Source: Pelagibius marinus
GTDB lineage: Bacteria; Pseudomonadota; Alphaproteobacteria; Kiloniellales; Kiloniellaceae
DNA: 64,000 bases
Reading direction: 5' to 3'
NCBI RefSeq assembly: GCF_014925385.1
Contig: NZ_JACSDK010000008.1
Span: forward strand, 244,694-308,693
Positions 27,364 through 38,080 of the stretch are shown here, one piece after another (the stretch's first letter is position 1; each line of letters opens with the position of its first letter). A model generated the notes under the pieces. That model was given only the letters and a program-made list of their open reading frames with translations. It searched no databases and was not told where the DNA came from. A program made the translations under genes and the position numbers.

Positions 27364-28227
27364 ATGGATACCATTCGCAACCCCATTGAGTGGGGCATGG
27401 ACAAGCTGCGGGAAGCCGGCACCGCCATGGAGACGGCCGGCGGCTCCATCCACGGAGTCAACAGCCTGGCCCCCGTGCACCCCGCCGTGCGGCGCATCGC
27501 GCTTGCCGATCTGCGCGACGCCCTCAAGAAAGGCGTCGACGACTTCGCGGCTTACCGCACCGACGTCATCTTCCTCTGCATCATCTACCCGGTGATCAGC
27601 GTGGTGCTGATCCAGACCGTCTTCCACCAGGGCATGCTGCCGCTGTTGTTCCCGCTGGCCGCCGGCTTCGCGCTGGTCGGTCCTATCGCCGCCATCGGAC
27701 TTTACGAGATGAGCCGGCGGCGCGAGCGCGGCCTTGAGGCAAGCTGGGTCAGCGCCTTCGCCATGATACGCGCGCCCTCCTTCGGGCCGGTCCTGGTGCT
27801 GTCCGTGATCCTGGTGCTGCTGTTCCTGCTGTGGCTGAGCGCCGCGCAGGTGATCTATATGGTGACCCTGGGACCGGAGCCGCCGGTCTCGCTGACCGCC
27901 TTCGCCTCCGACGTGCTGACCACCGAGGCCGGCTGGACCATGATCGTCCTCGGCATGGGCGTCGGCGGCATCTTCGCCGTCGTGGTGCTGACCATCAGCG
28001 TGGTGTCCTTCCCGCTGCTGATCGACCGCCCGGTGGGTGTCGCCATCGCCGTCGGCACCTCGCTGCGCGCCGTCGCCGCCAACCCCGGCCCGATGGCCGC
28101 CTGGGGCGTGATCGTGGCGGTCGGCCTGTTCATCGGCTCGATCCCCGCCTTCCTGGGGCTGGTCATCGTGCTGCCGGTGCTGGGCCACGCGACCTGGCAC
28201 ATCTACCGCAAGGTCGTGGCGGATTGA
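27364..28227 (+). CDS. DUF2189 domain-containing membrane protein
   Basis: The 287-residue inner-membrane protein has the DUF2189 pattern: a hydrophilic start with IRRIALADLRDALKKGVDDFAAYRTDVIFLCIIYPVIS, then GFALVGPIAAIGLYEMSRRRERGLEASW and a later paired helix block (WTMIVLGMGVGGIFAVVVL, SFPLLIDRPVGVAIAVGTSLRAVAANPGPMAAWG). About six hydrophobic helices. The family is of unknown function, near cytochrome c oxidase genes in some bacteria but not here. It follows the structured leader. Confidence 0.87.
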   Translation: MDTIRNPIEWGMDKLREAGTAMETAGGSIHGVNSLAPVHPAVRRIALADLRDALKKGVDDFAAYRTDVIFLCIIYPVISVVLIQTVFHQGMLPLLFPLAAGFALVGPIAAIGLYEMSRRRERGLEASWVSAFAMIRAPSFGPVLVLSVILVLLFLLWLSAAQVIYMVTLGPEPPVSLTAFASDVLTTEAGWTMIVLGMGVGGIFAVVVLTISVVSFPLLIDRPVGVAIAVGTSLRAVAANPGPMAAWGVIVAVGLFIGSIPAFLGLVIVLPVLGHATWHIYRKVVAD

Positions 28228-28237
28228 GGGAGAGCGC

Positions 28238-28486
28238 CTAGACGGCGAGCTTTGAGCCGCGGCCGTTCCGTCGCAGCAACTCGAGGCCCGCGGCGGTGAC
28301 GCAGACCTGCGGATCCTTTGAGCCATCCTGCTTGCGTTCGACAAGGCCCCTGTCGACCGCGTCTTCCCACACCGGCAGGCGCGGGCAGGAGGTGCGCCAG
28401 GCCTCCATCACTTCCGAATAGGGCCGCGGCTGTGCGGCGATCCATTCCACGAGGTCGAGGATCAGGGGTTCGTGTTCTTCAGCCAT
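28238..28486 (-). CDS. small winged-helix-like hypothetical protein
   Basis: This 82-residue acidic-then-basic protein begins MAEEHEPLILDLVEWIAAQPRPYSEVMEAWRTSCPRLPVWEDAVDRGLVER. The length, the VWEDAVDRGLVE helix and the TAAGLELLRRNGR end resemble a minimal winged-helix fold of the MarR or ROK type without the dimerisation parts. It has no recognised family. It is convergent with the DUF2189 gene with a 10-base gap. Its coding status is supported by its own start with good spacing and by being the only plausible frame over this interval. Confidence 0.65.
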   Translation of the reverse strand: MAEEHEPLILDLVEWIAAQPRPYSEVMEAWRTSCPRLPVWEDAVDRGLVERKQDGSKDPQVCVTAAGLELLRRNGRGSKLAV

Positions 28487-28560
28487 ATCGGAACTCCCGG
28501 AACGAAGCGGCGAAGGAGTCTAGCACCGCGGGCGGCGGAGAACCATGTCGCCAAGCCTCC

Positions 28561-29298
28561 CTAAATCGGGGCTTCCGCCAAGTCAGGCGAAAAGACGGTG
28601 AGGAACTCGATCGACAGCGGGAAGATGATCCAGGAGAGGATGAAGAACACACAGAAGGCGGCGAAAGAGCGCCCGCGCCCGACCTCCGCCAGGGCCCGGA
28701 AAGCGCCCCAGACCACGATCATCCAGGCGAGGTCCAACAGGACATAGATCACGAAGGCGGCGAGGATCGACAGGCTCTGCGCCAGAAAACCCGGGTTATC
28801 CAGAAAGAACGCATCCTGCGCGGCCAGATCTTCCGGAGGGATCGCCTCCAGTTCCTCCAGCAAGGCCATTGTTTCGGGAAGGGGATGCAGGATCATGAGA
28901 ACGGCGAAGGCCAGAAAGACCTGCAGCACGGCGCCGATGCTGATGAAGTAGAGAAAAGCGAGCAGGACCCGGCGCAGCGGCGGACGGGCGCCGACGACCA
29001 GCCAGCTCAGCTGCAGGGCCGCGAGCGTCAGGCCGAAGAACAGCACCGCGTAGGCGGCGATGAAGGCGATGAGGCGCCCCAGTTCCTGGTCCGCCGGCAG
29101 AATGAGGATGCCGACCGCGTTGACCACCATGGCCACGATCACAAAGAAGGAAAAGGCGCGCGCGAGGTTTTCGGAATTGTAGACCGAGGCGCTGCCCAGG
29201 AAGGTCTTGGGGCCGCTGGCGAAGTCGATGAAGTCCTCCAGGAACTGGCGCGACCTCGCCATGAGGAACGCTCTGGCGTCCTTCACAAGTGCTTCCAT
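28561..29298 (-). CDS. polytopic membrane protein, function unknown (Yip1-like topology)
   Basis: The protein is about 245 residues from ATG 29298, which has GAGGGG upstream; an upstream ATG at 29343 is less likely. The N-terminus FLMARSRQFLEDFIDFASGPKTFLGSASV is soluble and is followed by five hydrophobic helices from residue 55 to the end (SFFVIVAMVVNAVGILIL, LIAFIAAYAVLFFGLTLAALQLSW, FLYFISIGAVLQVFLAFAVLMIL, ILAAFVIYVLLDLAWMIVVWG and a last one ending in the C-terminus). The layout resembles Yip1/DUF1282-type proteins, but no motif confirms it. Confidence 0.7.
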   Translation of the reverse strand: MEALVKDARAFLMARSRQFLEDFIDFASGPKTFLGSASVYNSENLARAFSFFVIVAMVVNAVGILILPADQELGRLIAFIAAYAVLFFGLTLAALQLSWLVVGARPPLRRVLLAFLYFISIGAVLQVFLAFAVLMILHPLPETMALLEELEAIPPEDLAAQDAFFLDNPGFLAQSLSILAAFVIYVLLDLAWMIVVWGAFRALAEVGRGRSFAAFCVFFILSWIIFPLSIEFLTVFSPDLAEAPI

Positions 29299-29754
29299 TT
29301 CCCGCCCCTCTCGATGCTTCCCCCGGCCGCCCTTTTGGGGCACCTCCCACCGACAAGGCCTAAGGTCATGAGAATAGACACATCCGCCAGGGCGGCAAAA
29401 CGCACCGAAGGTTGCAGGCCGAGCCTCTCCTCCCCGGCGTCCTGGCCTCGTGGGTGCCTGTCGGTGGGATAGCGGCGGCAGGAATTATTGGCGGTTTCCT
29501 GCCGCTTTGCGCCAATTTATGTGCAATGCAACATAACTTCCCTTGACTTCGGTCCTAGAAAAGCGCATTTAGCTCCCAACGATCTCCCGCGATCGCGCGA
29601 AAGGCTGCCTTCTGGCGTTTGGGCCTCTCATCGCGGGAACCATCTCCCAAGAAAATTTCCGTTTGCTCCAGGTGCGCGTGGATGACGGCAACGCGCTCCC
29701 CGGCGTTTTTGCCTGCCTGAACCGCAGCGCGCCCGGCGCAGAAGGACTCTATTC
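29299..29754. other. intergenic region with candidate helicase promoter
   Basis: This 456-base stretch holds no gene. An AT-rich block at about 29505-29575 contains TTGACT at 29543-29548 and a weak -10-like CATTTA 17 bases on, a possible start for the downstream RNA helicase gene. The long leader (about 180 bases) before the helicase start would suit cold-shock type control, as in other rhlE genes, but this is inference. Confidence 0.3.
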
Positions 29755-31233
<1,479 letters not shown>

Positions 31234-31260
31234 TCCCGCCTCCCCAAGACCAGGAAATTC

Positions 31261-31297
31261 CGAAGGCCCCTTCTTTCAGGGGCCTTCGTCGTTTTCG
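31261..31297 (+). terminator. intrinsic terminator after the helicase gene
   Basis: CGAAGGCCCC at 31261-31270 pairs perfectly with GGGGCCTTCG at 31279-31288 around an 8-nt loop, followed by TCGTTTT. The position, 28 bases after the helicase stop, and the strong stem make this a convincing rho-independent terminator. Confidence 0.85.
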
Positions 31298-31501
31298 CCC
31301 CCGATTTTCTCCGGCGCGCTTAACCATGCTCCGCCAGGGCCCGCGCGGCTTTGCCGACAACGCCGCACGCCGACGGCCCAGAGCGTTTGCGCAGGCCGGA
31401 TTCCCCGATAAAATCGATCCTACGACCCGGGCAGCGGGGCCAACCCGCCGGACAAGCCCGGGCGTGACAGGGACGACAGTTTTCGGGGAAAACCAAGGGC
31501 C

Positions 31502-33724
31502 ATGCCTGCATCTCGCCTCTTCGCCGCGGCGGCCTTCAGCGCCGTGCTTCTGCCTGCGGCAGCGCAGGCGGCGGCGCCGGCACCCTGCAGCGAAGGCGGC
31601 CGCTCGCTCGCCCTGGGCCACTACGACCACGCCATCGCCAGCCTGAGCGACTGCCTGGCACGGGAGGACCTCGCCCCGGAGCAGCGCATCGCCGCCCTGT
31701 CGGACCGAGGCGACGCCTACATCGAGAGCGATGCCTACGAGGCGGCCGCCGACGACTACGCCCGCGCGCTGGAGATCGGCGGCGCGGACGTCGAGCTGCG
31801 GCTGGCGCTCGGCCGCGCGCAGTTCTATGGCGCTGAGGCCGAAACCGCCCTCGACGCCTTCGACCGGGTCGTCGCGCTGGATCCGGAGAACGCGGAGGCG
31901 CACTACTTCCGCGGCCTGGCACTGCGCGAAACCGGGGATCTGCGCGGCGCGGTCCTGGCCCTGTCGCAGTCCATCGCGATCGATGCGGACTCGCCCAACG
32001 CCTTCTACTACCGGGCCGGCACCTTCGCCGAGCTGGGCCGCCTCGACGCCGCCGTCGCCGACTACGACAAGGCCATCGAGCTCAATCCCTTCGACGGCTG
32101 GGCCTTCATCGGCCGCGGCGACATCTTCATGGACCAGGACCTCTACGAGCGCGCGGTCACGGACTTCGAACAGATGGTCCTGATCGAGCCGCAGAGCGTC
32201 GTCGGCTTCAGCCGGCGCGCCGGCGCGCTTATCGAACTGCGGCGCTTCGACGAAGCCCTCCACGACATTAAGAAGACCATGGAGCTCGACCCTGCGAGGG
32301 CCGAGCCCTTCATCCAACGCGGCATGGTCTTCATGGACCAGGGCGACTTCGAGAGCGCCGACGCGGATTTCCAGGAAGCCATCCGCCGCGAGCCGAAGAA
32401 CGCCTGGGCCTACAACAACCGCGGCAACAACCTGTTCCACCAGGGCCGCTACAAGGATGCCGTTCCGGTTTTCGACGTCGCCCTGGCCATCGATCCCGAC
32501 TACGGCATCGCCTACTACAACCGCGGCCTCGCCCATGCCCGGCTGGGTGACTACAAGACCGCGCTGGGCGACTTCGACGCCGCGGTCCTACGCCTGCCAG
32601 GCGACGCGCCGGCGCTCTACATGCGCGGCCGGGCGCACTACTTCACCGGCGCTCCGGCGGCGGCGGAGGCGGACTTCACCCGCGCCCTCACCCTGGCGCC
32701 GCGCTATGCTGAGGCCTACGTCGCGCGCGGCCTGCTACGCCACGACCGGCGGGACGTGACGGCCGCTCTCGCGGACTACGAGCAGGCCCTGACCCTCCAA
32801 CCGGGCATGGCCTGGGCCCTCAATCACAAGGGCCGCGCCCTGATCGACCTGGGGCGCTACCGCGAAGCCGTCGCATCGCTCGACGCCGCCGCGGCCGCGG
32901 CGCCCGACTACGACGTGGCGCTCTATCACCTGGGCAATGCCTACTTCCTGCTGGGCGATTACGAGCGGGCGCTGGACAGCTACACCGCCGCCGTCACCCT
33001 GGACCCGCGCGACAAGGATTTCCTGCTGCAGCGCGGGCGCACATTGGCCGCCCTGACGCGCTACGAGGCGGCGCTCAAAGATCTCGACGCCGTCATCGAC
33101 CTCGACCCGGACGACATCGATGCCTTCGTCTACCGTGGCCAGATCCACAGCGACCAGGACCACTTCACCCGCGCGCTGGCCGACTTCGACTACGCGGTGA
33201 TGCTGGCGCCGAAGAGTCCCTGGGCGCTGAACAACCGCGGCCTCGCCTATGCCGACAGCGGTGACTACGCCGCGGCGATCGTCGACTACTCCGCCGCCAT
33301 CGAGCGCGACAAGAGCTACTACGCCGCCTACCACAACCGCGGCCTGGCCTATCACGAGGTCCGCGCGCTCGCCGAGGCACTGGAAGATTTCAACCAGGCC
33401 GCCAAGCTGCAGCCGCAGGACGCCGAGGTGCTCTTCGCGCGCGCCGACGTACACTACGATCTGGGCGCCTACCAGGAAGCCATCGACGACTACAGCGCCG
33501 GCCTGCGCCTGCTGCCCGGCGACATCTGGGCGCATTGGTCGCGCGGCCTGTCCTTCGCCCAGCTCAGCCAGGCCTCCTCGGCGCGCCAGGACCTCGACAG
33601 GGCCCTGGAACTGAGCAGCGAGGAGGACCGCCGCCAGCTGCTGCGAGATACCTGCAGCGAACTCCTAAGCCAGGGCAGCATGGCCCTCTCCCTCAGCTAC
33701 TGCAGCCAGCAGGCGACGCAGTAG
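31502..33724 (+). CDS. large periplasmic TPR-repeat protein
   Basis: The 740-residue protein has a signal peptide (residues 1-22, LFAAAAFSAVLLPAAAQA). Nearly all the rest is tetratricopeptide repeats: some sixteen to eighteen copies with the A-x-Y-x-R-A, A-x-x-x-x-x-x-x-x-L-x-P pattern, e.g. AEAHYFRGLALRETGDLRGAVLALSQSIAIDADS and AYYNRGLAHARLGDYKTALGDFDAAVL. TPR arrays are protein-protein scaffolds. The final segment is cysteine-bearing (DTCSELL, YCSQQATQ). The gene is followed by a second TPR/Sel1 gene in the same direction, so the two may form an envelope scaffold. Confidence 0.88.
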   Translation: MPASRLFAAAAFSAVLLPAAAQAAAPAPCSEGGRSLALGHYDHAIASLSDCLAREDLAPEQRIAALSDRGDAYIESDAYEAAADDYARALEIGGADVELRLALGRAQFYGAEAETALDAFDRVVALDPENAEAHYFRGLALRETGDLRGAVLALSQSIAIDADSPNAFYYRAGTFAELGRLDAAVADYDKAIELNPFDGWAFIGRGDIFMDQDLYERAVTDFEQMVLIEPQSVVGFSRRAGALIELRRFDEALHDIKKTMELDPARAEPFIQRGMVFMDQGDFESADADFQEAIRREPKNAWAYNNRGNNLFHQGRYKDAVPVFDVALAIDPDYGIAYYNRGLAHARLGDYKTALGDFDAAVLRLPGDAPALYMRGRAHYFTGAPAAAEADFTRALTLAPRYAEAYVARGLLRHDRRDVTAALADYEQALTLQPGMAWALNHKGRALIDLGRYREAVASLDAAAAAAPDYDVALYHLGNAYFLLGDYERALDSYTAAVTLDPRDKDFLLQRGRTLAALTRYEAALKDLDAVIDLDPDDIDAFVYRGQIHSDQDHFTRALADFDYAVMLAPKSPWALNNRGLAYADSGDYAAAIVDYSAAIERDKSYYAAYHNRGLAYHEVRALAEALEDFNQAAKLQPQDAEVLFARADVHYDLGAYQEAIDDYSAGLRLLPGDIWAHWSRGLSFAQLSQASSARQDLDRALELSSEEDRRQLLRDTCSELLSQGSMALSLSYCSQQATQ

Positions 33725-33872
33725 GTCGCATCCAGCCAGTCTAAAAACGGCAGAAATCGGTGTAATCCGATTGATTCCGCGCTTTCTTCATTCGGCCCTC
33801 GGTTAAGCTAAATGAAACCAAAAATTGTTTTCATCCACCCTGGCTCTACCAGAAACGCCAGGGAAGCGATTC

Positions 33873-35834
33873 ATGTCCAGGTCGCCACTTATCGCCGGGG
33901 TCTTCATTTGTGCCCTGGGCCTCGCCGCAGCCCTCTTCGCCCCGCTGGAGCTAGTCGGCGGGTTCTTCTACGCGCGTGACGATCGGCCGCTGGTACTGCC
34001 CAGCAGCGAGTTGCCGCGCAAGGAAGCCGTGATCGCCTTGCTGCGGGAACGGCGCTACGACGAGCTGGAAAAGACCTACCGCCTGACCTTGGCGGCAGAC
34101 CAGCAGAGCGCCACCGATACGCTTGACCGCTTCGACGCTTTCGCCTACGCGGACCCGCAACTGGAGGATTTCCTCGACGGCTGGATTGCCGAGCAGCAGT
34201 CGTCGGCGCTGCCCTTGCTTGCCCGCGGCGCCTACTTCCTGCACCTCGCCTACGTGGTGCGCGGCGAGGGCTTCCGCTCCGAGACCAGCCGCGGCCAGTT
34301 CGAGGAGATGCGGAAGTACATGGACCTGGCCGGCGGAGACTTTCAGCGCGCCATGGAGATCGGGCCGCCGTCGGTCGCCGCCTTCCAGGGCATGATCGAT
34401 ATCGCCATCACCACCGGAAAGCGGCGAGACGCCGCCGTCATGCTGGAGCGGGCGCTGGCCGCGACGGACAACCCCTTGCCGCTCCACATCACTTTCATGC
34501 GCGCGCTGGAGCCAAACTGGGGTGGTTCCCGCGGCGCGAGCTCGGACTACTGGCACCAGCTGCGCCTTGGCGGCACGCTGCGGCGCTCGGACGAGTTCCT
34601 CGACTTCTTCGGCATCCTCCTCAAAGCCGAGGAAGCCTGCGGCAGAAACGACTGCGAAAGCGCCGTGGCCTACTACGAGGATGCATTGGATGTGCTGCCG
34701 AACCGCAAAGGAATGTATGGGCACGCGCGCGCCTTGGCCGGGCTGAAGCGGCACGAAGAAGCGCTGGACGTGCTTGAGGCGGGCCTGCAACGCGACCCGG
34801 ACCAGGCGGCCCACTATGAACTCAAGGCGGCTATCCTTGCTGCCATGGGGCGGCGGGAACAGGCGGCAACCACCATGCGCGACGCTCTGAAGCTCGATCC
34901 CTACAACCCTCAAAGATTGATGATCAGTGACAAAATCTTGAGTGAACTGGTGAGAGCCAAGGAAGAGAGCGGCGATACTGCAGCCGCCGAGCGCTACCGG
35001 CAGCAGGAGTATCGCGACGTGGAGCGGGCGACAATCTACGGTGCCTCGCGCGCTGACGTTCAACTGGCCTGGGCGCGAGCGATCCTGGGCAACGGAGGTT
35101 CACGCGAACGCGCCTACGCGGTCTTTGAACAAGCGATTAAACTGGCGCCAGATGACCCGGAATACGTCCTCGGCTACGCCAATGCTCTGAATGCCGTGAA
35201 GGAGTGTCGCGCGCTGAAGGTCTACCAACAGTTCGACAGGACCTGCCGCAGGACCGGGACATGCCACAAATACCACAGCGTTGAACTCTTCACTGGCGAA
35301 CTGAAAGCACGTTGCGACAAGTCCGATGCGGCACGGCGTAAGCGCATGACACCCGATATCCTGGCGGCGATGGAAAGTTGCAGAGAAGACTACGAGAGCA
35401 CCAGTGCGAGCGCTGCCCTGGCGCAATGCACACAGAAGGCGGAAGCCGGCGACGCTGCAGCGGCCTTCGACCTGGGTGTGATCTACTCAAGAGGCTTCGG
35501 GGTCGATTTCGACGAAAGTACCGGGCTGCGCTGGCTGGAGACCGCCGCCGGACGCGGCCACCGGTTGGCCAAGTTTCTCCTGGGCCACGGCATCTACGAA
35601 GGAGTCGGCACCGAGGCGGACCCGGTCCGGGGGCGACGCCTGATTCATGAGGCTGCCGACGCGGGCGAGATCAACGCCATGTTCGAACTCGGCATGATCT
35701 ACCACCTCGGCAAACACGATGACCAGGATATGCAGGAGTCGCGGCGCTGGTTCGTTCGGGCGGCCGACCATGGAAGCGAACACGCGCAGCAGGCGCTCAA
35801 GCGATTCTTCGGCGAGGACCACGTCAGCCGCTAG
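33873..35834 (+). CDS. membrane-anchored TPR and Sel1-repeat protein
   Basis: The 653-residue protein starts at ATG 33873 behind AGGGAAG and opens with a signal-anchor helix (residues 5-30, LIAGVFICALGLAAALFAPL). A helical TPR region fills residues 100-470. The C-terminal 130 residues contain three Sel1-like repeats (AAFDLGVIYSRGFGVDFDES, AKFLLGHGIYEGVGTEADP, AMFELGMIYHLGKHDDQD). An internal cysteine-rich stretch (CRRTGTCHKYH) lies near residue 455. Sel1 and TPR repeats mediate complex assembly. It follows the TPR gene at 31502 and is convergent with the alpha/beta-hydrolase gene, overlapping it by 4 bases. Confidence 0.83.
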   Translation: MSRSPLIAGVFICALGLAAALFAPLELVGGFFYARDDRPLVLPSSELPRKEAVIALLRERRYDELEKTYRLTLAADQQSATDTLDRFDAFAYADPQLEDFLDGWIAEQQSSALPLLARGAYFLHLAYVVRGEGFRSETSRGQFEEMRKYMDLAGGDFQRAMEIGPPSVAAFQGMIDIAITTGKRRDAAVMLERALAATDNPLPLHITFMRALEPNWGGSRGASSDYWHQLRLGGTLRRSDEFLDFFGILLKAEEACGRNDCESAVAYYEDALDVLPNRKGMYGHARALAGLKRHEEALDVLEAGLQRDPDQAAHYELKAAILAAMGRREQAATTMRDALKLDPYNPQRLMISDKILSELVRAKEESGDTAAAERYRQQEYRDVERATIYGASRADVQLAWARAILGNGGSRERAYAVFEQAIKLAPDDPEYVLGYANALNAVKECRALKVYQQFDRTCRRTGTCHKYHSVELFTGELKARCDKSDAARRKRMTPDILAAMESCREDYESTSASAALAQCTQKAEAGDAAAAFDLGVIYSRGFGVDFDESTGLRWLETAAGRGHRLAKFLLGHGIYEGVGTEADPVRGRRLIHEAADAGEINAMFELGMIYHLGKHDDQDMQESRRWFVRAADHGSEHAQQALKRFFGEDHVSR

Positions 35835-37027
35835 GCCCGCTGTGGTCCCACCGCGGGCGTCGCCAGCGGCCCGGCGAGCTGCTCCAGCACGCGCGGGTCG
35901 CGATAGTACAGCAGATGCGTCTGGCCGGTGATCCGCTGGGGCCAGGGCGCCTCGAAGTTCAGGTTGCGGCTCATCCCCTCCCCAAAACTCTCGCGGTGGC
36001 CGGTGACGGCGCCGCAGAGCCAGTCACTGGGTGAGAAGAAGTCGATCCAGGTGGCGAGGCGCTGCGGCTTCAACATCTCGCGCCGCTCCCCCTCCAGCCA
36101 GGCCGAACGGTAGCGCAGCACGGTGATGGGCGAGCCCATGGAGACCAGCGACAGGCGCCTCAGGTCCGCTTCGTGGGGCCAGTCGGCCAGGATGTCCGTG
36201 GCGATCACCGTGCCGAAGCTGTGCGCCACCACCACCACTTCGTCGTAGCCGGCCGCCAGCACCGCCTCCAGCGTGCCGTGGACGCGCTTGCGCACCCGGT
36301 CGCGCAGGCCGACGCCGCTGTCGTCCACGCGGTTCTCGAAGTAGTCCTTGATGAAGCGGGCCAACAGCACCAGGGCGTCGACCTGCAGCATGGCCAGCAG
36401 GAAGGGCAGGACCGCCCACCAGACGTTGGCGGCGAGCCAGCCGGTCGTGCGCCCGAAGAGCGCCACCAGATCGCTGACCAGCGGCAGGCCCTTCAGCTCC
36501 TCGGGCACCACGCCGCCCGGGGCCACCGCCTGGCCGACCAGGACCGCCAGCATGACGTACCAGGCGATCAGCGTCAGCCCGCCCATGATGAGGCCGATGG
36601 CGATCATGGAGGATCCGCCGCGCAGGGAGCTGACCACCGCGCGCCAGGAGCCCAGGCTGAACACCCAGTAACCGACCAGCTCCAGCCCTTTCATCAGCTT
36701 CGACCAGGGCGGCAGCTCGGCCTGCTCCGGGATCATGTCCGCCCAGTAGGCCTCGAAGACGTCGAGGCTGGCGAAGGGCGGCGCTTCGGCTTCGCCCCCC
36801 TGCCCCGCCGCTACGCCGCGCAACGGCTCCAGAAGCAGGCGCTGACCGGTCTCGCCGCCCGCGCTGACTTCCTCGCCGCGCCGCAGCGGGTGCTGCTCCA
36901 CGGTTTCCAGGTTGGCGATGAGGATGTCGCGGCGGCGAAACCGCTCCTCGCGCATCATGCCGGGAATCAAGATGAGGGCCCGGCGTCGTTCTGTCGCCGG
37001 CCTCACGGTCGTGCTGCTGTCGCTCAT
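35831..37027 (-). CDS. membrane-associated alpha/beta-hydrolase-like protein
   Basis: About 398 residues from ATG 37027 (GGGGGAGAG upstream). The first 60 residues are hydrophilic and begin a hydrolase-like strand (ALILIPGM). An internal block of hydrophobic helices near residues 130-225 (IAIGLIMGGLTLIAWYVMLAVLVGQ and VWWAVLPFLLAMLQVDALVLLARFIKDYF) suggests membrane insertion. After it the nucleophile elbow VVVVAHSFGTVIATDIL (near residue 285) gives the GxSxG-like AHSFG. This combination of two half-domains of a hydrolase split by helices is unusual. Likely a lipase or esterase acting at the membrane; substrate unknown. Confidence 0.75.
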   Translation of the reverse strand: MSDSSTTVRPATERRRALILIPGMMREERFRRRDILIANLETVEQHPLRRGEEVSAGGETGQRLLLEPLRGVAAGQGGEAEAPPFASLDVFEAYWADMIPEQAELPPWSKLMKGLELVGYWVFSLGSWRAVVSSLRGGSSMIAIGLIMGGLTLIAWYVMLAVLVGQAVAPGGVVPEELKGLPLVSDLVALFGRTTGWLAANVWWAVLPFLLAMLQVDALVLLARFIKDYFENRVDDSGVGLRDRVRKRVHGTLEAVLAAGYDEVVVVAHSFGTVIATDILADWPHEADLRRLSLVSMGSPITVLRYRSAWLEGERREMLKPQRLATWIDFFSPSDWLCGAVTGHRESFGEGMSRNLNFEAPWPQRITGQTHLLYYRDPRVLEQLAGPLATPAVGPQRA

Positions 37028-37128
37028 GCTCTCCCCCGGTCGTTTCAAGCGGCAAGGACAGGGGACAGCATACAACAGGCCCGCCACGGAGCCGAAGCCT
37101 TAGCGGCGGCGGTCTGCCGCCCTGGGCC

Positions 37129-38058
37129 TCAGGCGGAGCGCTTGACCGCGCCCTTGGTCTCGGTGATCAGGCGGTAGCTTTCCGGCTCCCGGTGCAGGGC
37201 GAAATTGAAGATGTTGTCCTGGATCTCGCGGCAGCGGTCCAGGTCGCAGTCGGCGATCACGACCTCGTCCTCCAGGGTCGCGCACTGGGCGACAATCTCG
37301 CCGGTCGGCGCGATGATGCAGCTGCCGCCGATCAGGTCGCAGCCTTCCTCCTTGCCCGCCTTGGCCACGCCGACGACCCAGGTGCCGTTCTGGTAGGCGC
37401 CGGCCTGCATGACCAGGTGGTTATGGAAGTCCTGCAGGTGGTCGTGCTCGGGCGCCGGGGGATAGTGGACCGGGGTGTTGTAGCCCAGGCTCACCAGCTC
37501 CACGCCCTGCAGGCCCATGACCCGGAAGGTCTCCGGCCAGCGCCGGTCGTTGCAGATGCACATGCCCATGCGCCCGCCGAAGGCCTCGAAGACCGGGAAG
37601 CCCAGGTCGCCGGGCTCGAAGTAGCGCTTCTCCAGGTGCTGGAAGGGCCGCCAGGGCTCGTTCTCGCGGTGGCCGGGCAGATGCACCTTGCGGTACTTGC
37701 CGGCGATCCGTCCCTTGGCGTCCACCAGGATCGAGGTGTTGAAGTGATGGCCGTCCGGCGTCAGCTCGGCATAGCCGAGGTTGAAGCCGATCTCCAGCTC
37801 GGCCGCCAGGTCGAAGAGCGGGCGCACCGCGGCGTTGGGCATCTCCCGCTCGAAAAAGACATCGACCTCCGCCTGCTCCTCGAAGTACCAGCGCGGAAAG
37901 AAAGTGGTCAGCGCCAGCTCCGGAAAGATCACCAGACCCGCGCCCTTGGCCTTGGCCTCGCGCAGCATGGCGGAAAGGCGCGCCACGGCGGACTGGCGCG
38001 GTTCGTCGCGGGCGATGGGGCCCAGCTGGGCGGCGGCTACGGTGAGGATACGGGACAT
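37129..38058 (-). CDS. N-carbamoyl-D-amino-acid hydrolase
   Basis: The 309-residue nitrilase-superfamily enzyme closely follows the Agrobacterium D-carbamoylase pattern throughout: start ILTVAAAQLGPIAR, catalytic glutamate in FPELALTTFFPRWYF, lysine in GKYRKVHLPG, cysteine in GMCICNDRRWPE, and the C-terminal DLDRCREIQDNIFNFALHR. It hydrolyses N-carbamoyl-D-amino acids to the free D-amino acid, CO2 and ammonia. It is the last gene of a five-gene operon with a TRAP transporter and an M20 carbamoylase. No hydantoinase is present. An upstream extension of the frame lies over the neighbour and is not coding. Confidence 0.92.
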   Translation of the reverse strand: MSRILTVAAAQLGPIARDEPRQSAVARLSAMLREAKAKGAGLVIFPELALTTFFPRWYFEEQAEVDVFFEREMPNAAVRPLFDLAAELEIGFNLGYAELTPDGHHFNTSILVDAKGRIAGKYRKVHLPGHRENEPWRPFQHLEKRYFEPGDLGFPVFEAFGGRMGMCICNDRRWPETFRVMGLQGVELVSLGYNTPVHYPPAPEHDHLQDFHNHLVMQAGAYQNGTWVVGVAKAGKEEGCDLIGGSCIIAPTGEIVAQCATLEDEVVIADCDLDRCREIQDNIFNFALHREPESYRLITETKGAVKRSA

Positions 38059-38080
38059 CTTCTTTCGGCTTGGTGGTCTG

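Noticed and set aside
26980..27364. A cobalamin riboswitch upstream of bluB
   Set aside because: I looked for the B12 box and conserved core in both orientations and did not find them. The only structured leader there is not of that type.
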